This document shows positions 1-6,008 of a DNA stretch of 6,159 bases, piece after piece. Each line of letters starts with the position of its first letter. Within the stretch, counting starts at the first letter, position 1. Made by a program: the position numbers and the translations under genes. The notes beneath the pieces were generated by a model that was not told the DNA's origin, did no database searches, and was given only the letters and a program-made list of their open reading frames with translations. Source of the stretch: Anaerolineales bacterium (GTDB taxonomy: Bacteria > Chloroflexota > Anaerolineae > Anaerolineales > DRMV01); assembly GCA_015484985.1 (NCBI GenBank), contig WFUL01000194.1, positions 1 through 6,159 on the forward strand, written 5' to 3'.

Positions 1-513
1 GAACTGGGCGCCTTGGTGAAAGGTCTCTCGGTCACCTTCAAATCCATGTTCGAACCCAAGGTGACCGTTCAATATCCCGAGCAGAAACGGCCGGTGAAGC
101 CCCGGTATCGGGGCCGTCATGTGTTGCGCCGTTACGAGAACGGTCTGGAACGGTGCATTGGTTGTGCCCTGTGTGCGGCGGCCTGTCCGGCCGATGCGAT
201 TTTCGTGGAAGCTGCGGAGAATACTGACGAGGAGCGTTACTCTCCGGGTGAGCGCTACGCGGTGGTCTATGAAATCAATTACCTGAGGTGCATTTTCTGC
301 GGCTTTTGCGAAGAGGCCTGTCCCACCGAAGCCATCGTGCTCACGGACCAATACGAGCTTTCCTTTACCGATCGGTGGGACGCTATCTACACCAAGGAGC
401 GCCTCCTGGAGCCGGTGCCCCCGGGAGGCAAGCCGACGCCTCAGAAGACGGAGCCCGGCAAGTATGTCAAGCCGATTCCGGTGATGACGGACTTCCCTGA
501 GTGGAAGCCCTGA
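1..513 (+). CDS. nuoI: NADH-quinone oxidoreductase subunit I (2x[4Fe-4S] ferredoxin-like), 5' partial
   Basis: This is the peripheral-arm subunit of complex I that holds clusters N6a and N6b and passes electrons toward N2 and quinone. Seen: 170 codons open from base 1, with two classic ferredoxin motifs. The first is CIGCALCAAACP (visible codons 52-63; cysteines 52, 55, 58 and 62). The second is CIFCGFCEEACP (codons 97-108; cysteines 97, 100, 103 and 107). The N-terminal stretch VKGLSVTFKSMF followed by VTVQYPEQKRP is typical of NuoI. A TTG at 13 could start it, but there is no ribosome binding site before it and the frame is open to the window edge, so I read it as truncated by the window, probably by only a few codons. 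The tail after the second cluster is rich in Pro and Lys and ends in DFPEWKP. It sits 49 bases before nuoJ in the same operon. Identification is secure; only the start is uncertain. Confidence 0.95.
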   Translation, partial: ELGALVKGLSVTFKSMFEPKVTVQYPEQKRPVKPRYRGRHVLRRYENGLERCIGCALCAAACPADAIFVEAAENTDEERYSPGERYAVVYEINYLRCIFCGFCEEACPTEAIVLTDQYELSFTDRWDAIYTKERLLEPVPPGGKPTPQKTEPGKYVKPIPVMTDFPEWKP

Positions 514-550
514 GCCTGGGGTGGTAAGATTCTCGCAACGTACGGACGAC

Positions 551-555
551 GGAGG
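551..555 (+). promoter_or_regulatory. ribosome binding site of nuoJ
   Basis: GGAGG lies 7 bases before the ATG at 563. This supports that start over the in-frame GTG at 521, which would add 14 polar residues (MVRFSQRTDDGGGF) not expected in front of the first NuoJ membrane helix. Confidence 0.75.
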
Positions 556-562
556 CGGGTTC

Positions 563-1102
563 ATGAGCCTGATGTTGCTCTTCATGCTGATGGGAGCGGT
601 GGCCCTGGCTGCGGCCATGGGGTTGTTGTTGGCCCGCAATGCCGTGTACGCGGCTCTGTTCTTGGTGCTCAACATGCTGGCCCTGGCCGTGCTCTTCCTG
701 TCCCTGGGCGCGCCTTTCCTGGCCATGGTGCAGATTACGGTTTACGCGGGCGCGGTCATGGTGTTGTTCCTGTTCGTGGTGATGCTGTTGGGCGCCGAAG
801 TGCTTCCCGAGGAGGGAGGCCCCATTCCCTGGCAGAAGCCCCTGGCTTTCGTTCTGGGGGGGGTCCTCATCGGCAGTCTAAGCTGGTTAATTTTTGTGGA
901 GGCCACGGGGATGGGGCGCATTTTGCCTCCGCCTGCGGATTATGCCTCTCCCCAAGAACTCGCCATGCACCTGTTCCAGCGATATTTGCTGCCCTTTGAA
1001 GTGACCTCGGTGCTCTTGCTCGTGGCCATGCTGGGTGCCCTGGTCATGGTGCAGGTGGAGCGCCGACGTCGGGCCCGGCAGCAGGAATCCCAAGGGTCAT
1101 GA
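563..1102 (+). CDS. nuoJ: NADH-quinone oxidoreductase subunit J (membrane)
   Basis: NuoJ is a small membrane subunit next to the quinone chamber and takes part in coupling quinone reduction to proton movement. Seen: 179 residues, about five hydrophobic helices, with the family's best conserved segment QITVYAGAVMVLFLFVVML at residues 57-75, which in known structures is the TM3 region with a pi-bulge. The C-terminal helix (about residues 150-168) ends in a basic, Arg-rich tail. The length is near the family's usual size. The ATG at 563 is chosen because GGAGG sits 7 bases upstream and the protein then begins directly with a membrane helix; GTG 521 is the alternative. The stop codon at 1100-1102 is followed by a 60-base gap to nuoK. 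Base use matches the other nuo genes. Confidence 0.93.
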   Translation: MSLMLLFMLMGAVALAAAMGLLLARNAVYAALFLVLNMLALAVLFLSLGAPFLAMVQITVYAGAVMVLFLFVVMLLGAEVLPEEGGPIPWQKPLAFVLGGVLIGSLSWLIFVEATGMGRILPPPADYASPQELAMHLFQRYLLPFEVTSVLLLVAMLGALVMVQVERRRRARQQESQGS

Positions 1103-1148
1103 TCGAACAGGAGGCAACATCTTTCCGGGGAAGGATTGACCGCTTCGT

Positions 1149-1156
1149 GGAGGAGG
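1149..1156 (+). promoter_or_regulatory. ribosome binding site of nuoK
   Basis: GGAGGAGG lies 6 bases before the ATG at 1163. It fixes that start over an in-frame TTG at 1136, and the resulting 100-residue protein places the two key glutamates at the family's usual positions. Confidence 0.8.
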
Positions 1157-1162
1157 CCTTGC

Positions 1163-1465
1163 ATGGTACCCACATCTTTCTATGTCTTTCTGGCGGCGCT
1201 GCTCTTCACCATCGGCGCGGTGACCGTGCTGGTGCGGCGGAACACGCTCATCATCTACATGGGGATTGAGTTGATGCTCAACGCGGCCAACTTGGCCTTT
1301 GTGGCCTTCGCCCGCCAGTTTGGAGATGTGGCGGGTCAGCTGTTCGTCTTTTTCGTCATCACCGTGGCCGCCGCCGAGGTGGCCGTAGGCCTGGCGTTGA
1401 TTGTGACCATTTTCCATACGAAACATTCGGTGGACATTGACGCAATCAGCGATTTGAAAGGATAA
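1163..1465 (+). CDS. nuoK: NADH-quinone oxidoreductase subunit K (membrane)
   Basis: NuoK is a three-helix membrane subunit (MrpC-like) whose buried glutamates lie on the proton path through the hydrophilic axis of complex I. Seen: 100 residues, the usual family length, with three hydrophobic segments at roughly residues 4-23, 28-49 and 60-84. Glu36 lies in YMGIELMLNAANLAF and Glu72 in VAAAEVAVGLAL. These match the known essential pair, with the same numbering as in Escherichia coli, and Arg25-Arg26 in the first loop are also kept. The numbering agreement and the strong GGAGGAGG site support the ATG at 1163 rather than the TTG at 1136. It lies between nuoJ (60-base gap) and nuoL (57-base gap containing a heptad repeat). 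Confidence 0.95.
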   Translation: MVPTSFYVFLAALLFTIGAVTVLVRRNTLIIYMGIELMLNAANLAFVAFARQFGDVAGQLFVFFVITVAAAEVAVGLALIVTIFHTKHSVDIDAISDLKG

Positions 1466-1476
1466 GTAGCCAACAT

Positions 1477-1511
1477 CTGACTGCTGATTGCTGACCACTA
1501 ACCACTACCAC
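1477..1511 (+). repeat. degenerate 7-bp tandem repeat between nuoK and nuoL
   Basis: Five consecutive heptamers fill most of the nuoK-nuoL gap: CTGACTG, CTGATTG, CTGACCA, CTAACCA and CTACCAC. Each differs from its neighbour by one to three bases, so the series drifts from a CTGATTG-like to a CTAACCA-like unit. The block ends one base before the GGAGAGG ribosome binding site of nuoL. No function can be read from it. It resembles in kind the short heptanucleotide tandem repeats known from cyanobacteria and other genomes. Confidence 0.6.
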
Positions 1512-1522
1512 GGAGAGGCCCC

Positions 1523-3658
1523 ATGTTCCTGGAAACCGTTGCTCGTGAAGGTGCTACCTTCTTCCACCTGGCACCCCTGGCGGTCTTCGTGCCTTTGCTG
1601 GGCGCGCTTGTGAACGGGCTCATCGGTCGACGCCTGGGGGAGCGCGGGGTGGCCCTGGTGGCTGTGACCGCGTCGGGTTTCGCCTTCCTGGTCGCGGTGT
1701 TGCAGGCCCTTTCGCTCACCGTCCACCCCGAAGGGGCCGTGGTCCCCGTCGCCGAGTGGATTACCATCGGCGAGCTGCGCATCGCCTGGGCCCAGCAAAT
1801 CGACACCCTGTCCGTGACCATGATGCTGGTGGTCTCGGGCGTGGGTACCCTCATTCACATTTACGCGGTCTCCTACATGCACTACGACGTGCGCTATAAG
1901 GGTGACCCCGGTCGTTATGCCCGCTTCTTCGCGTATTTCAACCTCTTTATCGCCATGATGATGATTTTGGTGACCGGGGACAGTTACCTGACCCTGTTCG
2001 TGGGCTGGGAAGGCGTCGGTTTGTGCTCCTTCTTGCTCATCGGCTTCTGGTACGAGATGGACATCCTGGGTCGACCCAGCACCGCGAACGCCCGGGCGGC
2101 CATGAAGGCCTTCGTGGTCAACCGGGTGGGCGATGCGGGCTTTCTGCTGGCCATGTTCCTGATGTTCTGGTTCTTCGGTTCATTGCAGTTCCGGGAGGTG
2201 TTCGAAAAGGTGCCCGAGGTGGCCCAGGCCCAACCCTGGGTGCTGCTGGCCATCACCCTGCTCCTGCTTTTGGGCGTCACGGGGAAGTCGGCCCAGATTC
2301 CCCTCTTCGTGTGGCTCCCGGACGCCATGGCGGGCCCCACGCCCGTTTCCGCCCTGATTCATGCCGCGACCATGGTGACCGCGGGCGTGTATCTGGTCAC
2401 CCGCTCCCACGAGATTTACGCGGCCGTTCCCGAGGCCCAGGCCGTGGTGGCCGTGGTGGGCGGCCTGACGGCCCTGGTGGCCGCGAGTATGGCTGTGGCT
2501 CAGTACGATATCAAGAAGGTGCTGGCCTACTCCACCATCTCCCAGTTGGGCTTTATGGTGGCCGCGGTGGGTATGGGCGCCTTTGTCGCAGGCATGTTCC
2601 ACCTGGTGACCCACGCCTTCTTCAAAGCCTTGCTCTTCCTAGGTTCGGGTTCCGTCATCATCGCCCTGGAGCGGGCCCATCATCCGCTGCCGGAGGAAGG
2701 CGGCCACGGCCACGACCATGACCATGAGGAGCATAAGGCCCATGGGGAACATGAGCCCTTCAATCCCCAGGACATGCGCATCATGGGGGGACTGATGCGC
2801 CGCATCCCGGTAACGGGATGGACGTACATCATCGGTTCCCTAGCCCTGGCGGGTATTCCTCCTCTGGCGGGTTTCTGGTCCAAGGACGAAATCCTGCTGG
2901 AGGCCAAGCACTTGCAACCCGTGGTCTACGGACTCCTGAGCGCGGCGGCCTTTCTGACCGCGTTCTACATTTTCCGGCAGGTCTTCATGGTGTTCTTCGG
3001 CCAGCCCCGGAGCGAAGCCGCGGCACATGCGGTGGAAAGTCCCCGTTTGATGACGGGCGTGTTGTTGGTTCTGGCGCTGCTCTCCCTGACGGGAGGCTTC
3101 TTGAATACGCCCTGGTTCCACCCCTTTGGTCAGTGGCTGGAGCACACGTTGAAGGAGGTGGAGGCCCTGCCCTTTGATCCCCTGGTTGCCGGCATCTCGA
3201 CGGGGGTCGGTCTGGTGGCCATTGGCCTGGCATGGTTAACCTACCGGGGCACTTTCGCCTGGTCTCGCTGGGAACAGGATCCTCTGCAATCCCTCCTCAA
3301 AGGCCTGTTCGATTTCCTGCAGGCCTCCTGGCATTGGGACGACCTCTACCAGGTGGTCTTTGTGCGGGGGTATCGGGCCCTGGCCGGTTTTCTGGCCTTT
3401 GCCGTGGACTGGACCTTCTGGCACGATTGGTTCCACGATGTGGTGGTCGCCGGCGGATTCCGCCGCATAAGCCGGTTCCTTTCGCAGCCGATTGATTTGG
3501 GCATCATCGACGGCATTGCCAACGGACTGGGGAATTCGGTTCAGGGATTGGCCCTTACCTTGCGGCGATGGCAGACCGGCTATGTGCGCAACTACGCGCT
3601 GGCCGTGATGTTCGGCGTGGTGGGTATGTTGGTGTATATTTTGTGGGCGATTCGATAG
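1523..3658 (+). CDS. nuoL: NADH-quinone oxidoreductase subunit L (antiporter-like proton pump)
   Basis: NuoL is the distal proton-pumping subunit of the complex I membrane arm, related to MrpA antiporters. Seen: 711 residues, longer than the ~613 of E. coli. The antiporter signature runs through residues 250-291 (GVTGKSAQIPLFVWLPDAM, then GPTPVSALIHAATMVTAGV). The expected charged residues are present: Glu163 in GWEGVGLCSFLLIGFWYE, Lys255 in TGKSAQ, His280 in LIHAAT, Lys331-Lys332 in YDIKKVLAYST, Lys368 in HAFFKALLFLGSGSVI and Lys454 in GFWSKDEIL. The C-terminal part carries the long lateral-helix region and a last membrane helix (RNYALAVMFGVVGMLVYI). Residues 386-410 form an unusual loop with nine histidines. 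The start ATG is supported by GGAGAGG at 1512-1518. It is followed after 32 bases by the DUF4258-like gene rather than by nuoM. Confidence 0.97.
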   Translation: MFLETVAREGATFFHLAPLAVFVPLLGALVNGLIGRRLGERGVALVAVTASGFAFLVAVLQALSLTVHPEGAVVPVAEWITIGELRIAWAQQIDTLSVTMMLVVSGVGTLIHIYAVSYMHYDVRYKGDPGRYARFFAYFNLFIAMMMILVTGDSYLTLFVGWEGVGLCSFLLIGFWYEMDILGRPSTANARAAMKAFVVNRVGDAGFLLAMFLMFWFFGSLQFREVFEKVPEVAQAQPWVLLAITLLLLLGVTGKSAQIPLFVWLPDAMAGPTPVSALIHAATMVTAGVYLVTRSHEIYAAVPEAQAVVAVVGGLTALVAASMAVAQYDIKKVLAYSTISQLGFMVAAVGMGAFVAGMFHLVTHAFFKALLFLGSGSVIIALERAHHPLPEEGGHGHDHDHEEHKAHGEHEPFNPQDMRIMGGLMRRIPVTGWTYIIGSLALAGIPPLAGFWSKDEILLEAKHLQPVVYGLLSAAAFLTAFYIFRQVFMVFFGQPRSEAAAHAVESPRLMTGVLLVLALLSLTGGFLNTPWFHPFGQWLEHTLKEVEALPFDPLVAGISTGVGLVAIGLAWLTYRGTFAWSRWEQDPLQSLLKGLFDFLQASWHWDDLYQVVFVRGYRALAGFLAFAVDWTFWHDWFHDVVVAGGFRRISRFLSQPIDLGIIDGIANGLGNSVQGLALTLRRWQTGYVRNYALAVMFGVVGMLVYILWAIR

Positions 3659-3690
3659 GTGGTAAACTGTTTCTGGTGTGAGTGGCGGGT

Positions 3691-3960
3691 ATGCTTCGGA
3701 TTCGCTATACCAAGCATGCACGTCACAAGTTTGAGGTGTTGCGAAAGCATGGGTTTGATGTGCGTCCGGAGCAAGTGGAGAGGACGGTACAGGAACCGGA
3801 TATGGTCGTGAACGAAGGTGGTGGTATTTGGATTGCTCAACGTCGTGTGTCGGTGCGCCACGTGCTTCGGGTGGTCTATCGGAAGGAAGGGGATGAAATT
3901 GTGGTGATTACGTTCTATCCTGGGAGGAGGCGTCGTTATGAAGGTGGTATACAATCGTGA
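3691..3960 (+). CDS. DUF4258-like small protein, putative toxin of a toxin-antitoxin-like pair
   Basis: Seen: 89 residues, basic and without membrane segments. The N-terminus YTKHARHKFEVLRKHGF and the later block RHVLRVVYRKEGDEIVVITFYP match the general pattern of DUF4258 proteins (a Ser/Thr-x-His-Ala-Arg start, a central variable strand, then a strand-rich C-terminus). Such proteins are often found beside DUF2283 genes and are suspected RelE/BrnT-like toxins. That family call is from memory and the toxic role is inference. The protein ends in an Arg-rich stretch (RRRRYEGG). Start: ATG 3691 is preferred because the family motif begins a few residues later; GTG 3682, three codons upstream, is possible, and neither has a clear ribosome binding site. 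It overlaps the next gene by 23 bases. The cassette has about 53% GC against about 62% in sampled nuo sequence, which suggests separate origin. Confidence 0.75.
   Translation: MLRIRYTKHARHKFEVLRKHGFDVRPEQVERTVQEPDMVVNEGGGIWIAQRRVSVRHVLRVVYRKEGDEIVVITFYPGRRRRYEGGIQS
3922..3930 (+). promoter_or_regulatory. ribosome binding site of the DUF2283-like gene
   Basis: GGGAGGAGG lies 7 bases before the ATG at 3938 and inside the end of the upstream gene. It is much stronger than anything before the DUF4258-like gene, so the second protein is probably made in excess of the first, as expected if the second is the antitoxin. Confidence 0.75.
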
Positions 3961-4156
3961 GGACGATGTGCTCATGGTGGAAGTGCTTCCCGAGGCACCC
4001 ATTGACCATGCGGAACAAGTGGGGTCGCTCATTGTGCATTTCTCCCCGGACGAGCAATTGGTGCTGTTGGAAATTTTGCAAGCGAGCAAATTCTTGAGCA
4101 CGATGATTGAAGCCGGGCTTCGAGGTCAGGCGGAAATCGCGCCTCTCTCTTCATGA
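3938..4156 (+). CDS. DUF2283-like small protein, putative antitoxin
   Basis: Seen: 72 residues, acidic. It begins MKVVYNREDDVLMVEV and has a second block IVHFSPDEQLVLLEILQASKFL (residues 32-53). This is the DUF2283 pattern: a 'Y-x-x-x-x-D-x-L' strand, then 'D-x-x-x-x-(I/V/L)-x-x-x-E-I-L-x-A-S'. DUF2283 proteins commonly accompany DUF4258 proteins in compact two-gene units thought to be toxin-antitoxin systems, so an antitoxin role is inferred from family and arrangement rather than shown. The start ATG has a strong GGGAGGAGG site. The gene begins inside the upstream gene (23-base overlap), and its stop TGA at 4154-4156 overlaps an ATG in the nuoM frame at 4153 (ATGA), so the pair is tightly packed into the nuo operon. 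Confidence 0.8.
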   Translation: MKVVYNREDDVLMVEVLPEAPIDHAEQVGSLIVHFSPDEQLVLLEILQASKFLSTMIEAGLRGQAEIAPLSS

Positions 4157-4179
4157 ACCCTGAACCCATTCTATCCGAC

Positions 4180-4185
4180 GAGGTG
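4180..4185 (+). promoter_or_regulatory. ribosome binding site of nuoM
   Basis: GAGGTG lies 6 bases before the ATG at 4192. It favours that start over the in-frame ATG at 4153, which overlaps the preceding stop codon and has no good site of its own. Confidence 0.65.
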
Positions 4186-4191
4186 AAACCC

Positions 4192-5694
4192 ATGAACGGC
4201 CTTGCTACCTTCGTCAGCCATCCCCTCAATGCGGTCACCTTCTTCCCCCTGGTGGGGGTGTTGGTGCTGCTGTTCCTGTCTCGCGAGAAGGAAAACGTGA
4301 TTCGTTGGGTTGCTCTGATCACCAGTCTCATCACCTTCGGCATCTCCTTGTGGGTTCTGGCCCTGTTCAACCCCCAGGACCCCAACCTGCAACTGGTCTA
4401 TGACCGTCCCTGGTTCTCCGTGGCGGACTGGACCATTCGCTATGTAATGGGGGTGGACGGGCTGAGTATCCTTCTGCTTCTGCTCACGACATTGCTGACC
4501 CCCATCGCCATTCTCTCCACGTGGACGGCCATCCAGGAGCGGGTCAAAGAGTTCATGCTCTTCTTCCTGCTCCTGGAAGTGGGCATGGTGGGGGTGTTCC
4601 TGGCCCTGGATTTGTTCCTGTTCTACATCTTCTGGGAATTCACCCTGGTGCCCATGTACTTCCTCATCGGCATGTGGGGTGGCCCGCGTCGGATGTACGC
4701 GGCCATCAAGTTCTTCCTGTACACCATGGCCGGCTCCATCCTCATGCTGCTGGCCATCGTGTGGATGGGGCTTTACTACGGCACCTTCGCGGTGCCGGAC
4801 ATTCTTACGGCGGGGCCGGTCAAAGGTGCGGCCCAGTTCTGGCTCTTCCTGGCCTTTGCCGCGGCCTTTGCCATTAAGGTGCCTATGTGGCCCTTGCACT
4901 CCTGGTTGCCTGACGCCCACGTGGAGGCGCCCACGGCCGGTTCGGTCATCCTGGCTGGTGTGCTGTTGAAGATGGGGACCTACGGTTTCCTGCGTTTCAA
5001 CATCGCCCTCTTCCCCGATGCCGCCCGATACTACGCGCCTTACATCGGCGCCCTGGCCGTCATTGGGATTGTGTATGGTGCCATCGTCTCCTTCCCGCAA
5101 CGGGATGTGAAGAAACTGGTGGCCTACTCCTCGGTGAGCCACCTGGGCTTCGTCATGCTGGGCCTCTTCGCCCTGACGGCCCAGGGTGTGGAGGGCGCCA
5201 TCCTGCAAATGGTGAACCACGGTGTGAGTACGGGGGCCCTGTTCCTCATCGTGGGCATGATTTACGAACGACGCCATACCCGGGACCTGGATGCCTTCGG
5301 CGGCTTGTGGAAGGTGATGCCGGTGTACGCGGTCCTCTCCCTCATCACGGCCCTTTCCTCTATGGGCCTCCCCGGCCTCAACGGCTTTGTGGGTGAATTC
5401 AACATTTTGTTGGGTGCCCTGGGTTCTCAAGCACTGGGTTCGTATTGGTTTGCGGGTTTTGCGGTGGTGGGCGTGATTCTCGCTGCGGTGTATATGCTCA
5501 CCATGTACCAGAAAACCTTCCTGGGCCCCCTGGATAAAGAGGAAAATCGGGGCCTGAAGGACCTGAACTGGCGGGAGATTCTTACTCTGGCGCCTCTCAT
5601 CGTGCTCATGTTCTGGATTGGCCTCTATCCCAAGCCCTTCTTCGCCTTGATGCATCCCGCCGTGGAGCATTTGCTCAGCGCGGTGATGAAATAG
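4192..5694 (+). CDS. nuoM: NADH-quinone oxidoreductase subunit M (antiporter-like proton pump)
   Basis: NuoM is the second large antiporter-like proton-pumping subunit of complex I, between NuoL and NuoN in the membrane arm. Seen: 500 residues from ATG 4192, close to the usual family length, and strongly hydrophobic throughout. Key residues are in place: Glu149 in FYIFWEFTLVPMYFLIGMWG, Lys229 in AFAIKVPMWPLHSWLPDAH, Lys260 in GVLLKMGTYGFLRF and Glu402 in GFVGEFNILLGAL. The VKKLVAYSSVSHLGFV segment is also typical. The HSWLPDAHVEAPTAGSVILAG signature separates it from NuoL and NuoN. The upstream ATG at 4153 would add 13 residues (MNPEPILSDEVKP) and would couple translation to the preceding gene by an ATGA overlap; I prefer 4192 because of GAGGTG at 4180. 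It is the last nuo gene here and is followed by a terminator. Confidence 0.96.
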   Translation: MNGLATFVSHPLNAVTFFPLVGVLVLLFLSREKENVIRWVALITSLITFGISLWVLALFNPQDPNLQLVYDRPWFSVADWTIRYVMGVDGLSILLLLLTTLLTPIAILSTWTAIQERVKEFMLFFLLLEVGMVGVFLALDLFLFYIFWEFTLVPMYFLIGMWGGPRRMYAAIKFFLYTMAGSILMLLAIVWMGLYYGTFAVPDILTAGPVKGAAQFWLFLAFAAAFAIKVPMWPLHSWLPDAHVEAPTAGSVILAGVLLKMGTYGFLRFNIALFPDAARYYAPYIGALAVIGIVYGAIVSFPQRDVKKLVAYSSVSHLGFVMLGLFALTAQGVEGAILQMVNHGVSTGALFLIVGMIYERRHTRDLDAFGGLWKVMPVYAVLSLITALSSMGLPGLNGFVGEFNILLGALGSQALGSYWFAGFAVVGVILAAVYMLTMYQKTFLGPLDKEENRGLKDLNWREILTLAPLIVLMFWIGLYPKPFFALMHPAVEHLLSAVMK

Positions 5695-5721
5695 CCCTCC
5701 CCTTGTAGCGCTTGTCCTAAA

Positions 5722-5809
5722 CCGGGTACGGGACCGCAGGAAAGAAAATAGCTGGGGCGGCGAAGCCGCCCCAGCTATTGATTTTTCCCACTCGCGGTCC
5801 TGCACCCGG
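5722..5809. repeat. nested inverted repeat enclosing the nuoM terminator
   Basis: An outer pair of 16-base arms, 5722-5737 and 5794-5809, can form 14 Watson-Crick pairs plus one G-U, with a single A-C mismatch. They enclose the perfect inner hairpin at 5747-5779. The whole 88-base block could therefore fold into one long interrupted stem as RNA. It may be an enlarged terminator, a small palindromic mobile repeat (REP- or MITE-like), or a structured RNA element; the sequence alone does not decide. Confidence 0.6.
5747..5786 (+). terminator. Rho-independent terminator after nuoM
   Basis: A perfect 15-bp stem (5747-5761 with 5765-5779) closes a GAA loop and is very GC-rich in its upper part (GGGGCGGC / GCCGCCCC). 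It is followed by GA and five T residues (5782-5786). It lies 52 bases after the nuoM stop and should end the operon transcript. The A-rich stretch before it (5741-5748) means it could also work for transcripts arriving from the opposite strand, such as that of the transposase at the right edge. Confidence 0.88.
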
Positions 5810-6008
5810 AGAGACCGACGTAAATTTGCAGAAACCCCTCCATAATTTCAAGGCCTGTATAAGGACATGGAACAGGTTCTAACGGACATGGGGCTATATA
5901 ACTCGATGGCCCGCGCGCCCTTTGTTCCGAACTTCGTTCCATTGTTTCACTTCGTGGGGGAATGGGCATTATCATTGTGTGATCCCTCCATCGTTTTCCC
6001 AGGCGCAA

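Noticed and set aside
2023..2721. A 232-codon + strand frame inside nuoL
   Set aside because: It lies fully within nuoL in another frame and is Gly/Arg/Pro-rich, as expected of an out-of-frame reading of GC-rich coding sequence.
3641..3668. Possible promoter for the small-gene cassette (TTGTGG, 16 bases, TAAACT)
   Set aside because: The matches to the bacterial consensus are weak (3 of 6 and 4 of 6), and the first box lies inside nuoL; not strong enough to list as a feature.
4171..5805. A long 544-codon - strand frame opposite nuoM
   Set aside because: It mirrors nuoM with a His/Gln/Glu-rich composition typical of the antisense of a hydrophobic GC-rich gene, and it also reads through the terminator.
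5929..5939. Small GAAC-TTC-GTTC hairpin in the gene-free stretch
   Set aside because: A 4-bp stem without a T-run or conserved context is expected by chance.
5810..6008. Possible tRNA, riboswitch or small gene between the terminator and the insertion-sequence end
   Set aside because: No cloverleaf, no known riboswitch core and no convincing reading frame could be found by eye.
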